Positions 25,012 to 33,529 of a DNA stretch of 64,000 nt are shown here, one piece after another. Under the pieces are notes generated by a model. That model was not told the DNA's origin. It saw only the letters and a program-made list of their open reading frames with translations, and searched no databases. How positions within the stretch are numbered: the first letter of the stretch is position 1; each line of letters begins with the position of its first letter. The DNA comes from Herbiconiux sp. (GTDB taxonomy: Bacteria; Actinomycetota; Actinomycetes; Actinomycetales; Microbacteriaceae): assembly GCF_023264855.1 (NCBI RefSeq), contig NZ_JAHFUW010000012.1:30853-94852 (forward strand), given 5' to 3'. The translations under genes were made by a program, and so were the position numbers.

Positions 25012-25656
25012 ATGCTCACCATCGTCGTCATCGCCAAAGAATGCATCCCCGGCAAGGTCAAGACCCGTCTGCACCCGCCGCTGAGCTACGAAGAGGCCGC
25101 CGACGTGGCATCCGCGAGTCTCGCCGACACCCTCGAGACGGTGCGTGCTCTGCCTTTCACCCGCCTGGTGCTCGCCTTCGACGGCGAGAACGTGCCCGCC
25201 GAGGCGCACGGCTTCGAGGTGCTGCCGCAGATCGCCGGAACCCTCGACCAGCGTCTCGCCGCCATCTTCGACACGATCGAGGGCCCGATGGTGCTGATCG
25301 GCATGGACACCCCGCAGGTCAGCCGCGCCTCGCTGGAGAGCGTGCTCACCGGATGGCGGGCCGACGTCGACGCCTGGATGGGGCCGGCATCCGACGGCGG
25401 GTTCTGGGCCCTGGGGATGCGCGACCCCGACGGATCGCTCATCCGGGGCGTTCCGATGTCGCGCGACGACACCGGAAAGCTGCAGCTGGAGCGCCTTCAC
25501 TCCGCGGGCCTGACGGTGCGGCTGCTGCCCACGATCAACGACATCGATACCATCGACGACGCCCTCGAGGTGTCCGAACTCGTGCCCACGAGCCGGTTCG
25601 GGCGCGCCTTCCGGGCCGTCAGCCGCCGCCTCGTGGCCGAACACGCCACGAGCTGA
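25012..25656 (+). CDS. DUF2064 / TIGR04282-like glycosyltransferase
   Basis: The 214-residue protein begins MLTIVVIAKECIPGKVKTRLHPPLSYEEAA, the hallmark of DUF2064, a nucleotidyl/glycosyltransferase-A fold. It continues with LIGMDTPQVS and GPASDGGFWALG. ATG 25012 follows GAGGGA; an earlier in-frame start would add an 18-residue disordered leader. It is 85 bases after the GT2 gene. DUF2064 and GT2 proteins often travel together; in some bacteria they are linked to arsenosugar or related glycoside synthesis. Confidence 0.85.
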   Translation: MLTIVVIAKECIPGKVKTRLHPPLSYEEAADVASASLADTLETVRALPFTRLVLAFDGENVPAEAHGFEVLPQIAGTLDQRLAAIFDTIEGPMVLIGMDTPQVSRASLESVLTGWRADVDAWMGPASDGGFWALGMRDPDGSLIRGVPMSRDDTGKLQLERLHSAGLTVRLLPTINDIDTIDDALEVSELVPTSRFGRAFRAVSRRLVAEHATS

Positions 25657-25669
25657 GCGGGGCTCGCTC

Positions 25670-26932
25670 ATGCGGCGCCTGCTCTCCGAACTCCAGCGGG
25701 TCGTCGCCGCGCCCTCCCGCAACCCACGGATGGCGGTGGTGCTCGGCCGGCTGCTGGCCATCGCCTTCCTGCTCTGCTTCGGCACCGGGCTGTACAGCCA
25801 CTTCCTGCAGGAGCCGCTGCCCTGGATGCGGTTTCCCACCCGGCCCGAGGGGCTCTACCAGCTCACCCAGGGCATCCACATCACCGCCGGGATCGCCTGC
25901 TTCCCGCTGATCCTGGGCAAGCTGTACACCGTCTTCCCCGAGCTGTTCCAGACGCCGCCGCTGAAGGGCTTCGTGCACCTGCTCGAGCGGGCGTCGATCG
26001 CGATCTTCGTGGGCGCCTCTCTCGTGCAGATCACCATCGGGCTCCTCAACACCTACCAGTGGTATCCGTGGCCGTTCGGCTTCCGCGAGGTGCACTTCGC
26101 GCTCTCGTTCGTGGTGATCGGGTCGCTCGCCATCCACATCGCCGTGAAGCTCCCCGTGATCTCCCGGTTCTGGACGAAGCGCCGGGCCGAGCTCGCCTTC
26201 GCGGAAGATACCGCCGAGGCCGAGGCCGAGCTCGAGGCCGAACCGCTCGACGGGAAGACGGCGACGGATGCTCGCCCCGTCGGAGGCGTGACCGGTCGCG
26301 TGCTGCGCTGGATCGACGACACCCCCGCCCCCGAGCCCGTCGCCTCACGCCGTGGCTTCCTCGGCGTGATCGGCTTCTCGACCCTGGCCGTGGTCGTGCT
26401 GACCGCCGGCCAGTCCTTCGCCTTCCTGCGCCCGTCGAACCTGTTCGCGCCCCGCGCCCAGGGCATCGGCCCGCAGAACCTGCCGGTGAACCGCACGGCC
26501 GAGGCCGCCCAGGTGACCGTGTCGGCCGTCGCGCCGAACTGGCGGCTCTCGGTGCGCAACGGCGAGACGCAGATCACCCTCACCCGCGACGAGCTGCTCG
26601 CCCTGCCGCAGACCGCGGTCGAGCTGCCGATCGCCTGCGTGGAGGGCTGGAGCCAGACCGCCTCGTGGCGGGGTGTGCGGATCAAGGATCTCGCGGCCGC
26701 CGTCGGCGCCTCCCAGGATCGCGCCCTGCGCATCACGAGCCTGGAGAAGGAGGGCGGCTACCGCGTGACCACGATGGGGCCGGAGTACGTGGGCGACGAC
26801 AGCACCCTCGTGGCTCTCGAACTGAACGGCGAGACCTTGGACATCGACCACGGCTACCCGGCCCGCATCATCGCGCCCGGGCGCCCCGGGGTGCTGCAGA
26901 CCAAATGGCTGAGCTCGCTGGAGGTGTTGTGA
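25670..26932 (+). CDS. Membrane-anchored molybdopterin-dependent oxidoreductase (YedY/sulfite-oxidase-like)
   Basis: The 420-residue protein has an N-terminal membrane module of four to five helices with histidines suited to haem b binding (GIHITAG, EVHFALSF, AIHIAVKL). A further helix follows near residue 235. The extracytoplasmic molybdopterin domain has the candidate Mo-ligand Cys323 in PIACVEGWSQTASWRGV and a C-terminal PGRPGVLQTKWLSSLEV. No twin-arginine motif is obvious because the domain is tethered by the membrane part. It resembles a fused MsrP/MsrQ-like unit, moving electrons through the membrane to an oxidised substrate outside. The substrate is unknown. Confidence 0.82.
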   Translation: MRRLLSELQRVVAAPSRNPRMAVVLGRLLAIAFLLCFGTGLYSHFLQEPLPWMRFPTRPEGLYQLTQGIHITAGIACFPLILGKLYTVFPELFQTPPLKGFVHLLERASIAIFVGASLVQITIGLLNTYQWYPWPFGFREVHFALSFVVIGSLAIHIAVKLPVISRFWTKRRAELAFAEDTAEAEAELEAEPLDGKTATDARPVGGVTGRVLRWIDDTPAPEPVASRRGFLGVIGFSTLAVVVLTAGQSFAFLRPSNLFAPRAQGIGPQNLPVNRTAEAAQVTVSAVAPNWRLSVRNGETQITLTRDELLALPQTAVELPIACVEGWSQTASWRGVRIKDLAAAVGASQDRALRITSLEKEGGYRVTTMGPEYVGDDSTLVALELNGETLDIDHGYPARIIAPGRPGVLQTKWLSSLEVL

Positions 26933-27396
26933 TGAGGATCACCCGCATCGTCTTGGTGGTCATCGGCGTGCTCGGCCTGCTGCTCGGCGCGCTGGTGCTG
27001 GTGATGAAGCAGGATCCGGCGCAGATCGTGGGCGTGGGCGTGTGGATGATCGGCGCCATCCTGCTGCACGACGCCATCCTGTCGCCGCTCGTGGTGGGGG
27101 CGGGCATCCTGGTGCGCAAGACGGGGCGGCGGCTTCCCTACGGAATCCTCGCGATCGTGCAGGCCGGGGTCGTCCTGGCCGCCATCCTGGGCCTGATCGT
27201 GGCGCCCGAGATCTACGCCAAGACGCTCGGCGTCGCGAACCCGACCGTGCTCCCGCTCGACTACACGCTCAACCTCGTGCTGACCTGGGCTGCGGTGGCG
27301 GTGCTCACCGCCGCCTGCTGTGCGCTGTACCTGGCCCGCGCCCGGCGCCGAGCATCCGGAACCGCTCCCGCGCAGGCCGTGACGCGCGAGGATTAG
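26932..27396 (+). CDS. Small polytopic membrane protein of the glycosyltransferase operon
   Basis: The 154-residue protein has about four hydrophobic segments and short loops; MRITRIVLVVIGVLGLLLGALVLV is the first. No motif points to a function. Its start overlaps the oxidoreductase stop (TGATG) and the next gene begins two bases after its stop, so it is embedded in the operon. It may be a partner subunit of either neighbour. Confidence 0.6.
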   Translation: MRITRIVLVVIGVLGLLLGALVLVMKQDPAQIVGVGVWMIGAILLHDAILSPLVVGAGILVRKTGRRLPYGILAIVQAGVVLAAILGLIVAPEIYAKTLGVANPTVLPLDYTLNLVLTWAAVAVLTAACCALYLARARRRASGTAPAQAVTRED

Positions 27397-27398
27397 GC

Positions 27399-28802
27399 GT
27401 GCGCATCATCCTCACCGCCGTGCTCCTGGCGGCGCTCGCCGTGCTGACCTGGCTCGGCGTGACCACCGTCGGCTTTCTCGACCCGGCCGACTCGGGCGGT
27501 CTGGTGTGGTTCGCCCTCGCCTCCTGGGCGGTGTTCGCTGTGGCCTTCCTGGCGCTCAGGGGCGTGCGCAGCGGCCGATCCGCCGTGGTGGTGGTGCTGG
27601 CCGGCTCCCTCGCCCTGGGCGCGGCCGCCCTCGCGGGGCCGCCCACCACCAGCACCGACTCCGCGCGCTACGCCTGGGACGGCATCGTGCAGAGTGCCGG
27701 CCACTCCCCCTACGACCACACCCCGGCCGACCAGGCCTACGAGAACCTGCGCCCCGACTGGCTCTACCCGGCGACGATCCCGGATGCCGAGGGCCGGCCC
27801 CAGTGCGTCGACGAGGGCGACCGCATCTCCCGCACCCTGAACGTGCCCGGCTTCACGGTGCTGTGCACCACCATCAACCGCCCGCAGGTGCCCACGATCT
27901 ATCCGCCCGCCGCCGAGCTGTACTTCGCGGGCGTCCGCGCGGTCGTGCCGGCCGAGGCCGCGTACTGGCCCCTCCAGGCGTCAGGCCTCGTGCTCTCGCT
28001 GGGCGTGACCGGTCTGCTGCTGCTCACCCTGCGCCGCCGCGGCCTGGATCCGCGGTGGGCCGCCCTCTGGGGCTGGTGCCCGTTCGTGCTCTCCGAGGCG
28101 GTCACCAACTCGCACGTCGACGTGCTGGCGGCCCTCCTGGTGCTCGCGGCGAGCATCCTCGTCGCCACCGGGCGCCGGCTGCGCGGCGGCATCGCGCTCG
28201 GCGCCGCCATCGCCGTCAAGCTGATCCCGGTGATCGCCGCCCCGGCGCTGCTGCGCAAGCAACCGTGGAAGGTGGTCGTGGGCGCCGTGCTCACCTTCGC
28301 CGTGCTCTACGTGCCGTACGTGCTGCTGAGCGGGGTCGGAGTGATCGGCTATCTACCTGGCTACCTCTCCGAGGAGGGCTACGACGACGGATCGCGCTTC
28401 GCGCTCGTGTCGCTGCTGTTCCCGGGCGGTGCCGCACTCTGGGCGTCGGCGGTGCTCCTTCTCGCCGTGGCCGTCGTGGTGTGGCGGCGCACCGATCCCG
28501 AGTCGCCGTGGCGCGGGCAGCTGCTCATGATCGGCGCGACCCTGCTGATCGTCACCCCGCACTACTCCTGGTACGCGCTGCTGCTCGTGCCGTTCGTGGT
28601 GATGACCGGCCGCTGGGAGTGGCTCGCCGTGCCGCTGGCCCTCACGCTGGGACTGCTGCTGCCGGAATTGTGGATCGCGCGGCTCAGCCTGGTGGGCGCG
28701 ATCATCGTCATCGCGGGGCTCTGGATGGTGCGTCACCGCCTGCAGATCCGCGGAAACACGCGGAACGACCGGCGAAACCTGAGTTTTTCCTGGCAGCCGT
28801 GA
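27399..28802 (+). CDS. GT87 (DUF2029)-like polyprenol-phosphate sugar transferase
   Basis: The 467-residue polytopic protein (about ten helices) starts at GTG. The first extracytoplasmic loop holds the conserved acidic and aromatic stretch DSARYAWDGIVQSAGHSPYDHTPAD, followed by PTIYPPAAELYFAG. Both are typical of GT-C enzymes of the GT87 family that add mannose or arabinose from polyprenyl phosphates outside the membrane. Helices rich in Val/Leu continue to the C-terminus, and the tail RGNTRNDRRN is basic. It is the last gene of the run begun at 23032. Confidence 0.8.
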   Translation: MRIILTAVLLAALAVLTWLGVTTVGFLDPADSGGLVWFALASWAVFAVAFLALRGVRSGRSAVVVVLAGSLALGAAALAGPPTTSTDSARYAWDGIVQSAGHSPYDHTPADQAYENLRPDWLYPATIPDAEGRPQCVDEGDRISRTLNVPGFTVLCTTINRPQVPTIYPPAAELYFAGVRAVVPAEAAYWPLQASGLVLSLGVTGLLLLTLRRRGLDPRWAALWGWCPFVLSEAVTNSHVDVLAALLVLAASILVATGRRLRGGIALGAAIAVKLIPVIAAPALLRKQPWKVVVGAVLTFAVLYVPYVLLSGVGVIGYLPGYLSEEGYDDGSRFALVSLLFPGGAALWASAVLLLAVAVVVWRRTDPESPWRGQLLMIGATLLIVTPHYSWYALLLVPFVVMTGRWEWLAVPLALTLGLLLPELWIARLSLVGAIIVIAGLWMVRHRLQIRGNTRNDRRNLSFSWQP

Positions 28803-28819
28803 AAATCGCACCCACCCAA

Positions 28820-28847
28820 TTGCGGGGGTGCGCCGAACTCTTAGTGT
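28820..28847 (+). promoter_or_regulatory. Possible promoter of the secreted lipoprotein gene, overlapping a hairpin
   Basis: TTGCGG (-35) and TAGTGT (-10) are spaced by 16 bp. The start would fall near 28853, giving a leader with AAGGATC as ribosome-binding site. A hairpin GCACCC/GGGTGC (28808-28831) overlaps the -35 and may end the upstream operon. Confidence 0.4.
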
Positions 28848-28881
28848 CCAGCAAGCACACCAAACACTAAGGATCACGACC

Positions 28882-29559
28882 ATGCGCAAGATCACGAAAG
28901 CAACCCTCGGCCTCGCCACTGCTGGCCTCCTCGCCTTCGGCCTCGGGGCCTGCGCGATGGGAAGCAGCGACAGCGGCTCGTCCAGCTCCGACACCTCCTC
29001 GTCGGCCAGCGCCACGCCCGAGCCCATCGCCTCGATCGCCAGCCTGACCGGCGTCGACACCGAGGTCACCGTCGATGCGGGCTTCCTCGACGCACTCACC
29101 TCGCTCGGCCTCACCCCCGGCGTGGTCGGCACCGCCACCCTGACCGACGGCGTTCTCGCCTTCCCGATCACCGGCGGCAACGTGGACTACTACGACCCCG
29201 AGCAGAGCTACCGCCCGTACGTTCAGGGCAGCATCGAGCACGAGGGTTCCGGCCTGTCGCTGACCGCCGGCGGCACCACCGTCGAGCTGACCAACTTCAC
29301 CATCGACCCCGGAACCTCCAAGCTGTACGGTGACGTCGCCGCCAACGGCGAGTCCGTCGTGAAGCAGGCCTTCCTGTTCGACCTCGACGGCTCGACCCTG
29401 AAGCCGCTGCAGACCGAGGGCGACACCGCCATCCTCGAGGGCACCACGGTTCACATCTCGGCTGACGCTGCCGACCTGCTGAACGCCACCTACAAGACCG
29501 ACGCGGTCAAGGAAGGCCTCCTCGTGGGCGTCGCCAAGATCACGGTCAACACCAAGTAA
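28882..29559 (+). CDS. Secreted lipoprotein, beta-rich, possibly HtaA-like
   Basis: The 225-residue protein has a signal peptide ending in the lipobox-like LGAC at about residue 20. A Ser-rich linker is followed by one beta-rich domain containing GSIEHEGSGLSLTAGGTTVELTNFTIDPGTSKLYGDV and, at the end, DAADLLNATY. The alternation 'feature - low-lying beta - GxLyxDV' recalls haem-binding HtaA domains, but the match is by eye and weak. ATG 28882 has a good ribosome-binding site. It is monocistronic, with its own promoter candidate and a strong terminator. Confidence 0.6.
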   Translation: MRKITKATLGLATAGLLAFGLGACAMGSSDSGSSSSDTSSSASATPEPIASIASLTGVDTEVTVDAGFLDALTSLGLTPGVVGTATLTDGVLAFPITGGNVDYYDPEQSYRPYVQGSIEHEGSGLSLTAGGTTVELTNFTIDPGTSKLYGDVAANGESVVKQAFLFDLDGSTLKPLQTEGDTAILEGTTVHISADAADLLNATYKTDAVKEGLLVGVAKITVNTK

Positions 29560-29596
29560 TACCGGTACCACGCACCACCGCTTCACCTGAAGCGCA

Positions 29597-29629
29597 GAAG
29601 GCCCGGCATCCTCGCGATGCCGGGCCTTC
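29597..29629 (+). terminator. Strong terminator hairpin
   Basis: GAAGGCCCGGCAT pairs over 13 bp with ATGCCGGGCCTTC around a 7-base loop, 37 bases after the stop. It separates the lipoprotein gene from pabB. Confidence 0.85.
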
Positions 29630-29683
29630 GCCGTGTCCGGGGCCCTGCCGTGACCGCTGCTCTGCGGCCGGCACGGCTGCGGC

Positions 29684-29689
29684 TACCAT
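29684..29689 (+). promoter_or_regulatory. -10 hexamer of pabB (leaderless)
   Basis: TACCAT ends six bases before ATG 29696. Confidence 0.5.
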
Positions 29690-29695
29690 CGAGGG

Positions 29696-31099
29696 ATGTC
29701 GTCCAGGCTGCTGTCGCTCCGGGTCGAGACGGCTCTCTCGGCGTCCGACGCCTTCACGGCGCTCTACGGCGATCGTGACGACGTGTTCTGGTTCGACGAT
29801 CCGAGCGGGTGGAGCTACATCGGGGCAGGGTCCCAGTGGGTGCCCCAGGCACCCGTGCTGCCGGAGCTGCGCGACGAACTCATCCGGCAGGCCGGCCGGT
29901 ACGCGTCCGCCGGCGACGAGGACGAGGCGCCGGGATTCCGGCTGGGACTGGTCGGCTGGCTGGGGTACGGGCTGACCGCCGAGACGATGGCGATTCCGGG
30001 GATGCCCCGGTCGAGGCATCCGGATGCCGCGTTCCTCCGCGTCGACCGGGCCGTGGCCTTCGGGCCCGACGGATCCGCGGTACTGCTCGCCACCGGTGAC
30101 GCCCGCACCGCCGACGGTGTCTGGGGCGCCGAGGCCGTGGCTTGGCGCGCGCACGTGCGGCGGGTGCTCGCCGCCCCGCCTCCGTCGCCGCATCCGCAGC
30201 CCGATCGCACGGTGCACACTCCGCGCTCGGCGCGCTGGCACGACGACCGCGACTCGTACCTCGCCAAGGTGCATGCCTGCCAGGAGGCGATCGCGCGCGG
30301 CGATGCGTACGTGCTGAACCTCTCGACCGAGATCACCGTGGAGACGGGCCCGGATGCGCTCGACCCGCTCGCGGTGCACCGGCGGCTCCGTGAGCTCTCG
30401 CCCAGTCACCACGCGGCCTACCTGCGGATCGGCGGCGTGACACTGGTCAGCTCCTCCCCCGAGACGTTTCTCGAGGTCGATCCCGGGGCGCGCGTGGCCC
30501 GCACGCACCCCGTGAAGGGCACCCGGCGGCGGTCGGCCGATCCGCTCGCCGATGCGCGACTGCGCGACGAGCTGCTCGCCAGCGAGAAGGAGCGCGCCGA
30601 GAACGTGATGATCGTCGATCTGATGCGCAACGACCTGGCACGGGTGGCCCAGCCGGGCGGCGTGGAGGTGGAGCGCCTGCTCTACACCGAGACCTTTCCG
30701 CAGGTGCATCAGCTGGTCAGCAGCGTGCGGGCGCGCTTGCGGCCGGATGCGGACGCGCCCGGCCTGATCGAGGCCGTGTTCCCGGCCGGCTCGATGACCG
30801 GTGCCCCGAAACGCAGCGCCGTCGGCATCCTGAACGAGCTCGAACAGCGCCCACGCGGTCTGTACGCCGGAGCCTTCGGGTATTTCGGGCGCGACGGCCG
30901 GATCGACCTGGCGATGTCGATCCGGTCGATCGTGATCGATGTCCAGGGCGCCACCATCGGAGTCGGCGGAGGCATCACCGCGCTGTCCATTCCCGACGAG
31001 GAATACGACGAGGTGCAGTTGAAAGCCGCCGCTCTGCTGAGTGCGCTGGGCGCAGCATCCGGCCCGGTCGACGACGCTATGTGCGCGGAGCGAAGGTGA
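29696..31099 (+). CDS. pabB: Aminodeoxychorismate synthase component I
   Basis: The 467-residue chorismate-binding enzyme has THPVKGTRRR at the position of the PIKGT motif. The lysine there separates aminodeoxychorismate synthases from anthranilate synthases, which have PIAGT. ENVMIVDLMRNDL, FPAGSMTGAPKRSAV and YAGAFGYFGRDGRIDLAMSIR are also present. It converts chorismate and ammonia to aminodeoxychorismate for folate; a glutaminase partner (PabA) is not adjacent. The last 23 bases overlap the end of the convergent gene at 31077. Confidence 0.92.
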   Translation: MSSRLLSLRVETALSASDAFTALYGDRDDVFWFDDPSGWSYIGAGSQWVPQAPVLPELRDELIRQAGRYASAGDEDEAPGFRLGLVGWLGYGLTAETMAIPGMPRSRHPDAAFLRVDRAVAFGPDGSAVLLATGDARTADGVWGAEAVAWRAHVRRVLAAPPPSPHPQPDRTVHTPRSARWHDDRDSYLAKVHACQEAIARGDAYVLNLSTEITVETGPDALDPLAVHRRLRELSPSHHAAYLRIGGVTLVSSSPETFLEVDPGARVARTHPVKGTRRRSADPLADARLRDELLASEKERAENVMIVDLMRNDLARVAQPGGVEVERLLYTETFPQVHQLVSSVRARLRPDADAPGLIEAVFPAGSMTGAPKRSAVGILNELEQRPRGLYAGAFGYFGRDGRIDLAMSIRSIVIDVQGATIGVGGGITALSIPDEEYDEVQLKAAALLSALGAASGPVDDAMCAERR

Positions 31100-32108
31100 T
31101 CGATCCGTCCGGTTCGATCGTGACGGTGAAGGTGACCGCGTAGGGGATCGACTCGTCGCGGGCCGACACCGTTCCGTCGAAGAGCGAGCGCACCTGCACC
31201 GAGACCCGCGCGCTGCCCGAGGCGTTCGGCACCACCCAGCTGTCCTGGCCGGCGATGAGCGTGAGCTGCGGATAGCTCTCGATCGACCACTGCGGTTCGG
31301 TGGTGATGCGGTCGTTCACGTCGAGGCCGAAGGGGCAGCCGGGCGGGTAGAGCAGCGGCTGGGCGGCGCAGTCGTTCAGGAAGCCGTCCACCGCATCCTG
31401 AACCGCCTTGAGGAACGTGGTCGTGGGCTGCACGTCGATGATGGCCGTGACCGAGCTCGAGGCCGTGGTCGCGGTGAGGTTCACCGGCACGGCGCCGAGG
31501 TACTCGGAGGAGTGCGAGAGCTCGGTGAGGCTCGGAACCAGTACCGTGTACGCGCCGCCGGTGTGGAACGCCGAGGGGTCGTCGAGCGCGATCTGCGAGT
31601 CGCCCGCCGTGAACGAGGCCGCGTGCGACACCGTCACCGTGGCCGTCGCCGTGGGCGAGCGCTGGAACGACCACTGCGGGAAGACCAGCCAGCTGAAGCC
31701 GGTCTGCACCACGTCGAACTCGGACTGGGCGGGCACCTTGAACCCGTTCGCGCCCTCGAGGAGGTAGGAGTAGACGACCCGGTGCCGATCCGATGCGATC
31801 TCGGTGTCGCTGACGAGCTGGATGTCACTCAGGTCGCTCATCGCGGCGGTCGAGATCAGCGACGCGGATCCGGTGCCGGCCTCGTCGTCGGTGCCGAGGT
31901 CGAGACCCGGGGTCGCCAGCACGGCGCCCAGATCGCGCTGCGCGAGCGCATCCAGGTAGATGCGCACGAAGGCCGGTGCGCTGTAGACCTCGCGGTTCAG
32001 GATGCCGACGGCCGAGATGAGCGCGGCGATCGTCAGCAGGAACAGACCCGTCCAGATCACGATCGAACGATGCAGCGCTGTGCGCCTCTCATCGTCGGCC
32101 GAGCTCAT
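31077..32108 (-). CDS. Membrane-anchored extracytoplasmic protein of unknown function
   Basis: The 343-residue protein has one N-terminal helix (HRSIVIWTGLFLLTIAALISAVGIL) and a long outer domain. The outer part begins with AFVRIYLDALAQRDLGAVL, a lumazine/DUF4878-like 'limiting-step' helix, and continues in beta-rich segments with two Cys in DCAAQPLLYPPGCPF. I do not recognise the family. ATG 32108 was chosen because TAAACT lies exactly six bases upstream; the GTG at 32114 would start inside that spacing. It is convergent with pabB (23-base overlap) and divergent from the helicase gene. Confidence 0.65.
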   Translation of the reverse strand: MSSADDERRTALHRSIVIWTGLFLLTIAALISAVGILNREVYSAPAFVRIYLDALAQRDLGAVLATPGLDLGTDDEAGTGSASLISTAAMSDLSDIQLVSDTEIASDRHRVVYSYLLEGANGFKVPAQSEFDVVQTGFSWLVFPQWSFQRSPTATATVTVSHAASFTAGDSQIALDDPSAFHTGGAYTVLVPSLTELSHSSEYLGAVPVNLTATTASSSVTAIIDVQPTTTFLKAVQDAVDGFLNDCAAQPLLYPPGCPFGLDVNDRITTEPQWSIESYPQLTLIAGQDSWVVPNASGSARVSVQVRSLFDGTVSARDESIPYAVTFTVTIEPDGSITFAPRT

Positions 32109-32114
32109 GTGCAC

Positions 32115-32120
32115 AGTTTA
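32115..32120 (-). promoter_or_regulatory. -10 hexamer of the membrane-anchored gene (leaderless)
   Basis: TAAACT on the minus strand ends six bases before ATG 32108. This spacing also decides the start codon. Confidence 0.5.
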
Positions 32121-32154
32121 GGCGGGAGGCCGGGAAAGGCCCCGGGCCGCCGGG

Positions 32155-32160
32155 TACATT
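32155..32160 (+). promoter_or_regulatory. -10 hexamer of the helicase gene (leaderless)
   Basis: TACATT ends six bases before GTG 32167. A GTG at 32164 is in frame but has only a three-base gap. Confidence 0.5.
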
Positions 32161-32166
32161 GGGGTG

Positions 32167-33465
32167 GTGCCTCGTCCTCCGCTCTCCGCCGAACAGCAGC
32201 GGGTGTTCGAGCTGATCGAGGGCACGCGCAAGCACGTGTTCGTCACCGGCCGGGCCGGAACGGGCAAGTCGACGCTGCTGAACCACCTCTCCTGGAACAC
32301 CGAGAAGCAGCTCGTCATCTCGGCGCCGACGGGTGTCGCCGCGCTGAACGTGGGCGGGCAGACCATCCACTCCCTCTTCCGGCTGCCGATCGGGGTCATC
32401 GCCGACCACGACATCGAGCAGAACGCCGAGGTGCGGAAGCTGCTCAACACCATCGACACGCTCGTGATCGACGAGGTCTCGATGGTGAACGCCGACCTGA
32501 TGGACGCGATCGACCGCTCGCTGCGCAAGGCGAGGCAGCGGCGGGCCGAGCCCTTCGGCGGTGTGCAGGTGGTGCTGTTCGGCGATCCGTACCAGCTGGC
32601 CCCGGTGCCGGGCGACGGCGAGGAGCGCGCCTACTTCGCCGACCACTACCGCTCGATGTGGTTCTTCGACGCGAAGGTGTGGGAGGAGGCGGAGCTCAAC
32701 ATCGTCGAGCTCACCGAGATCCACCGGCAGAGCGACGACCAGTTCAAGTTCATGCTCAACGCGGTGCGCTTCGGCATGGTCACCAAGGAGATCGCCGACG
32801 TGCTGAACAGCACGGGCGCCCGCACTCCGCCGGATGACGGCCCGATCACGCTCGCAACCCGCAACGACGCCGTCAACCGCATCAACCAGACGGCCCTCAA
32901 GAAGCTGCCGGGTCGGATGCTGAGTGCCAAGGCCGAGATCAGCGGTGACTTCGGCGGGCGGGCCTATCCGGCCGACCTGAACCTCGAGCTGAAGGTGGGG
33001 GCGCAGGTGATGTTCCTGCGCAACGACGCCGATCAGCGCTGGGTGAACGGCACCGTCGGCACGGTCACGAAGATCGACTCCACGGTGTTCGTGGAGGTCG
33101 ACGGCGAGGTGCACGAAGTGGATCCGGTGGCCTGGGAGAAGCACCGCTACTCCTACGCGCCCGAGTCGAAGCAGCTCTCCAAAGAGGTGATCGGCGAGTT
33201 CACGCAGTTCCCGCTGCGGCTCGCCTGGGCCGTCACCATCCACAAGTCGCAGGGGCAGACCTACGACTCGGCCGTGGTCGATCTCGGCGCCCGAGTGTTC
33301 AGCCCCGGCCAGACCTACGTGGCGCTCAGCCGCCTCACCTCTCTCGAAGGGCTCTACCTCACGCGCCCCCTGCGGCCCTCCGACATGATCGTCGACCAAG
33401 ACGTGCTGAAGTTCATGAGCTCGCGCCCGCGGCGGGCCGCCGAGCCGCCCCCGACTGCCCCTTAA
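32167..33465 (+). CDS. Pif1/RecD2-like superfamily 1 DNA helicase
   Basis: The 432-residue ATPase has Walker A GRAGTGKST (Lys34), APTGVAALNVGGQTIHSLF (motif Ia), Walker B TLVIDEVSMVN, GDPYQLAPVPG (motif III), and the C-terminal WAVTIHKSQGQTYD and TYVALSRLTSLEGL motifs. That set is the Pif1-like branch of SF1 helicases, which unwind DNA 5'-3'. The length is close to minimal bacterial Pif1 proteins, without added domains. The Pro/Ala tail is disordered. Substrate and partners are unknown. Confidence 0.88.
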   Translation: MPRPPLSAEQQRVFELIEGTRKHVFVTGRAGTGKSTLLNHLSWNTEKQLVISAPTGVAALNVGGQTIHSLFRLPIGVIADHDIEQNAEVRKLLNTIDTLVIDEVSMVNADLMDAIDRSLRKARQRRAEPFGGVQVVLFGDPYQLAPVPGDGEERAYFADHYRSMWFFDAKVWEEAELNIVELTEIHRQSDDQFKFMLNAVRFGMVTKEIADVLNSTGARTPPDDGPITLATRNDAVNRINQTALKKLPGRMLSAKAEISGDFGGRAYPADLNLELKVGAQVMFLRNDADQRWVNGTVGTVTKIDSTVFVEVDGEVHEVDPVAWEKHRYSYAPESKQLSKEVIGEFTQFPLRLAWAVTIHKSQGQTYDSAVVDLGARVFSPGQTYVALSRLTSLEGLYLTRPLRPSDMIVDQDVLKFMSSRPRRAAEPPPTAP

Positions 33466-33529
33466 GGGGGGAACATCCCGCCCGAATGCGGGCGCGCCAG
33501 CCGATACCCTTCAACAGGGAAGGGGTGTC

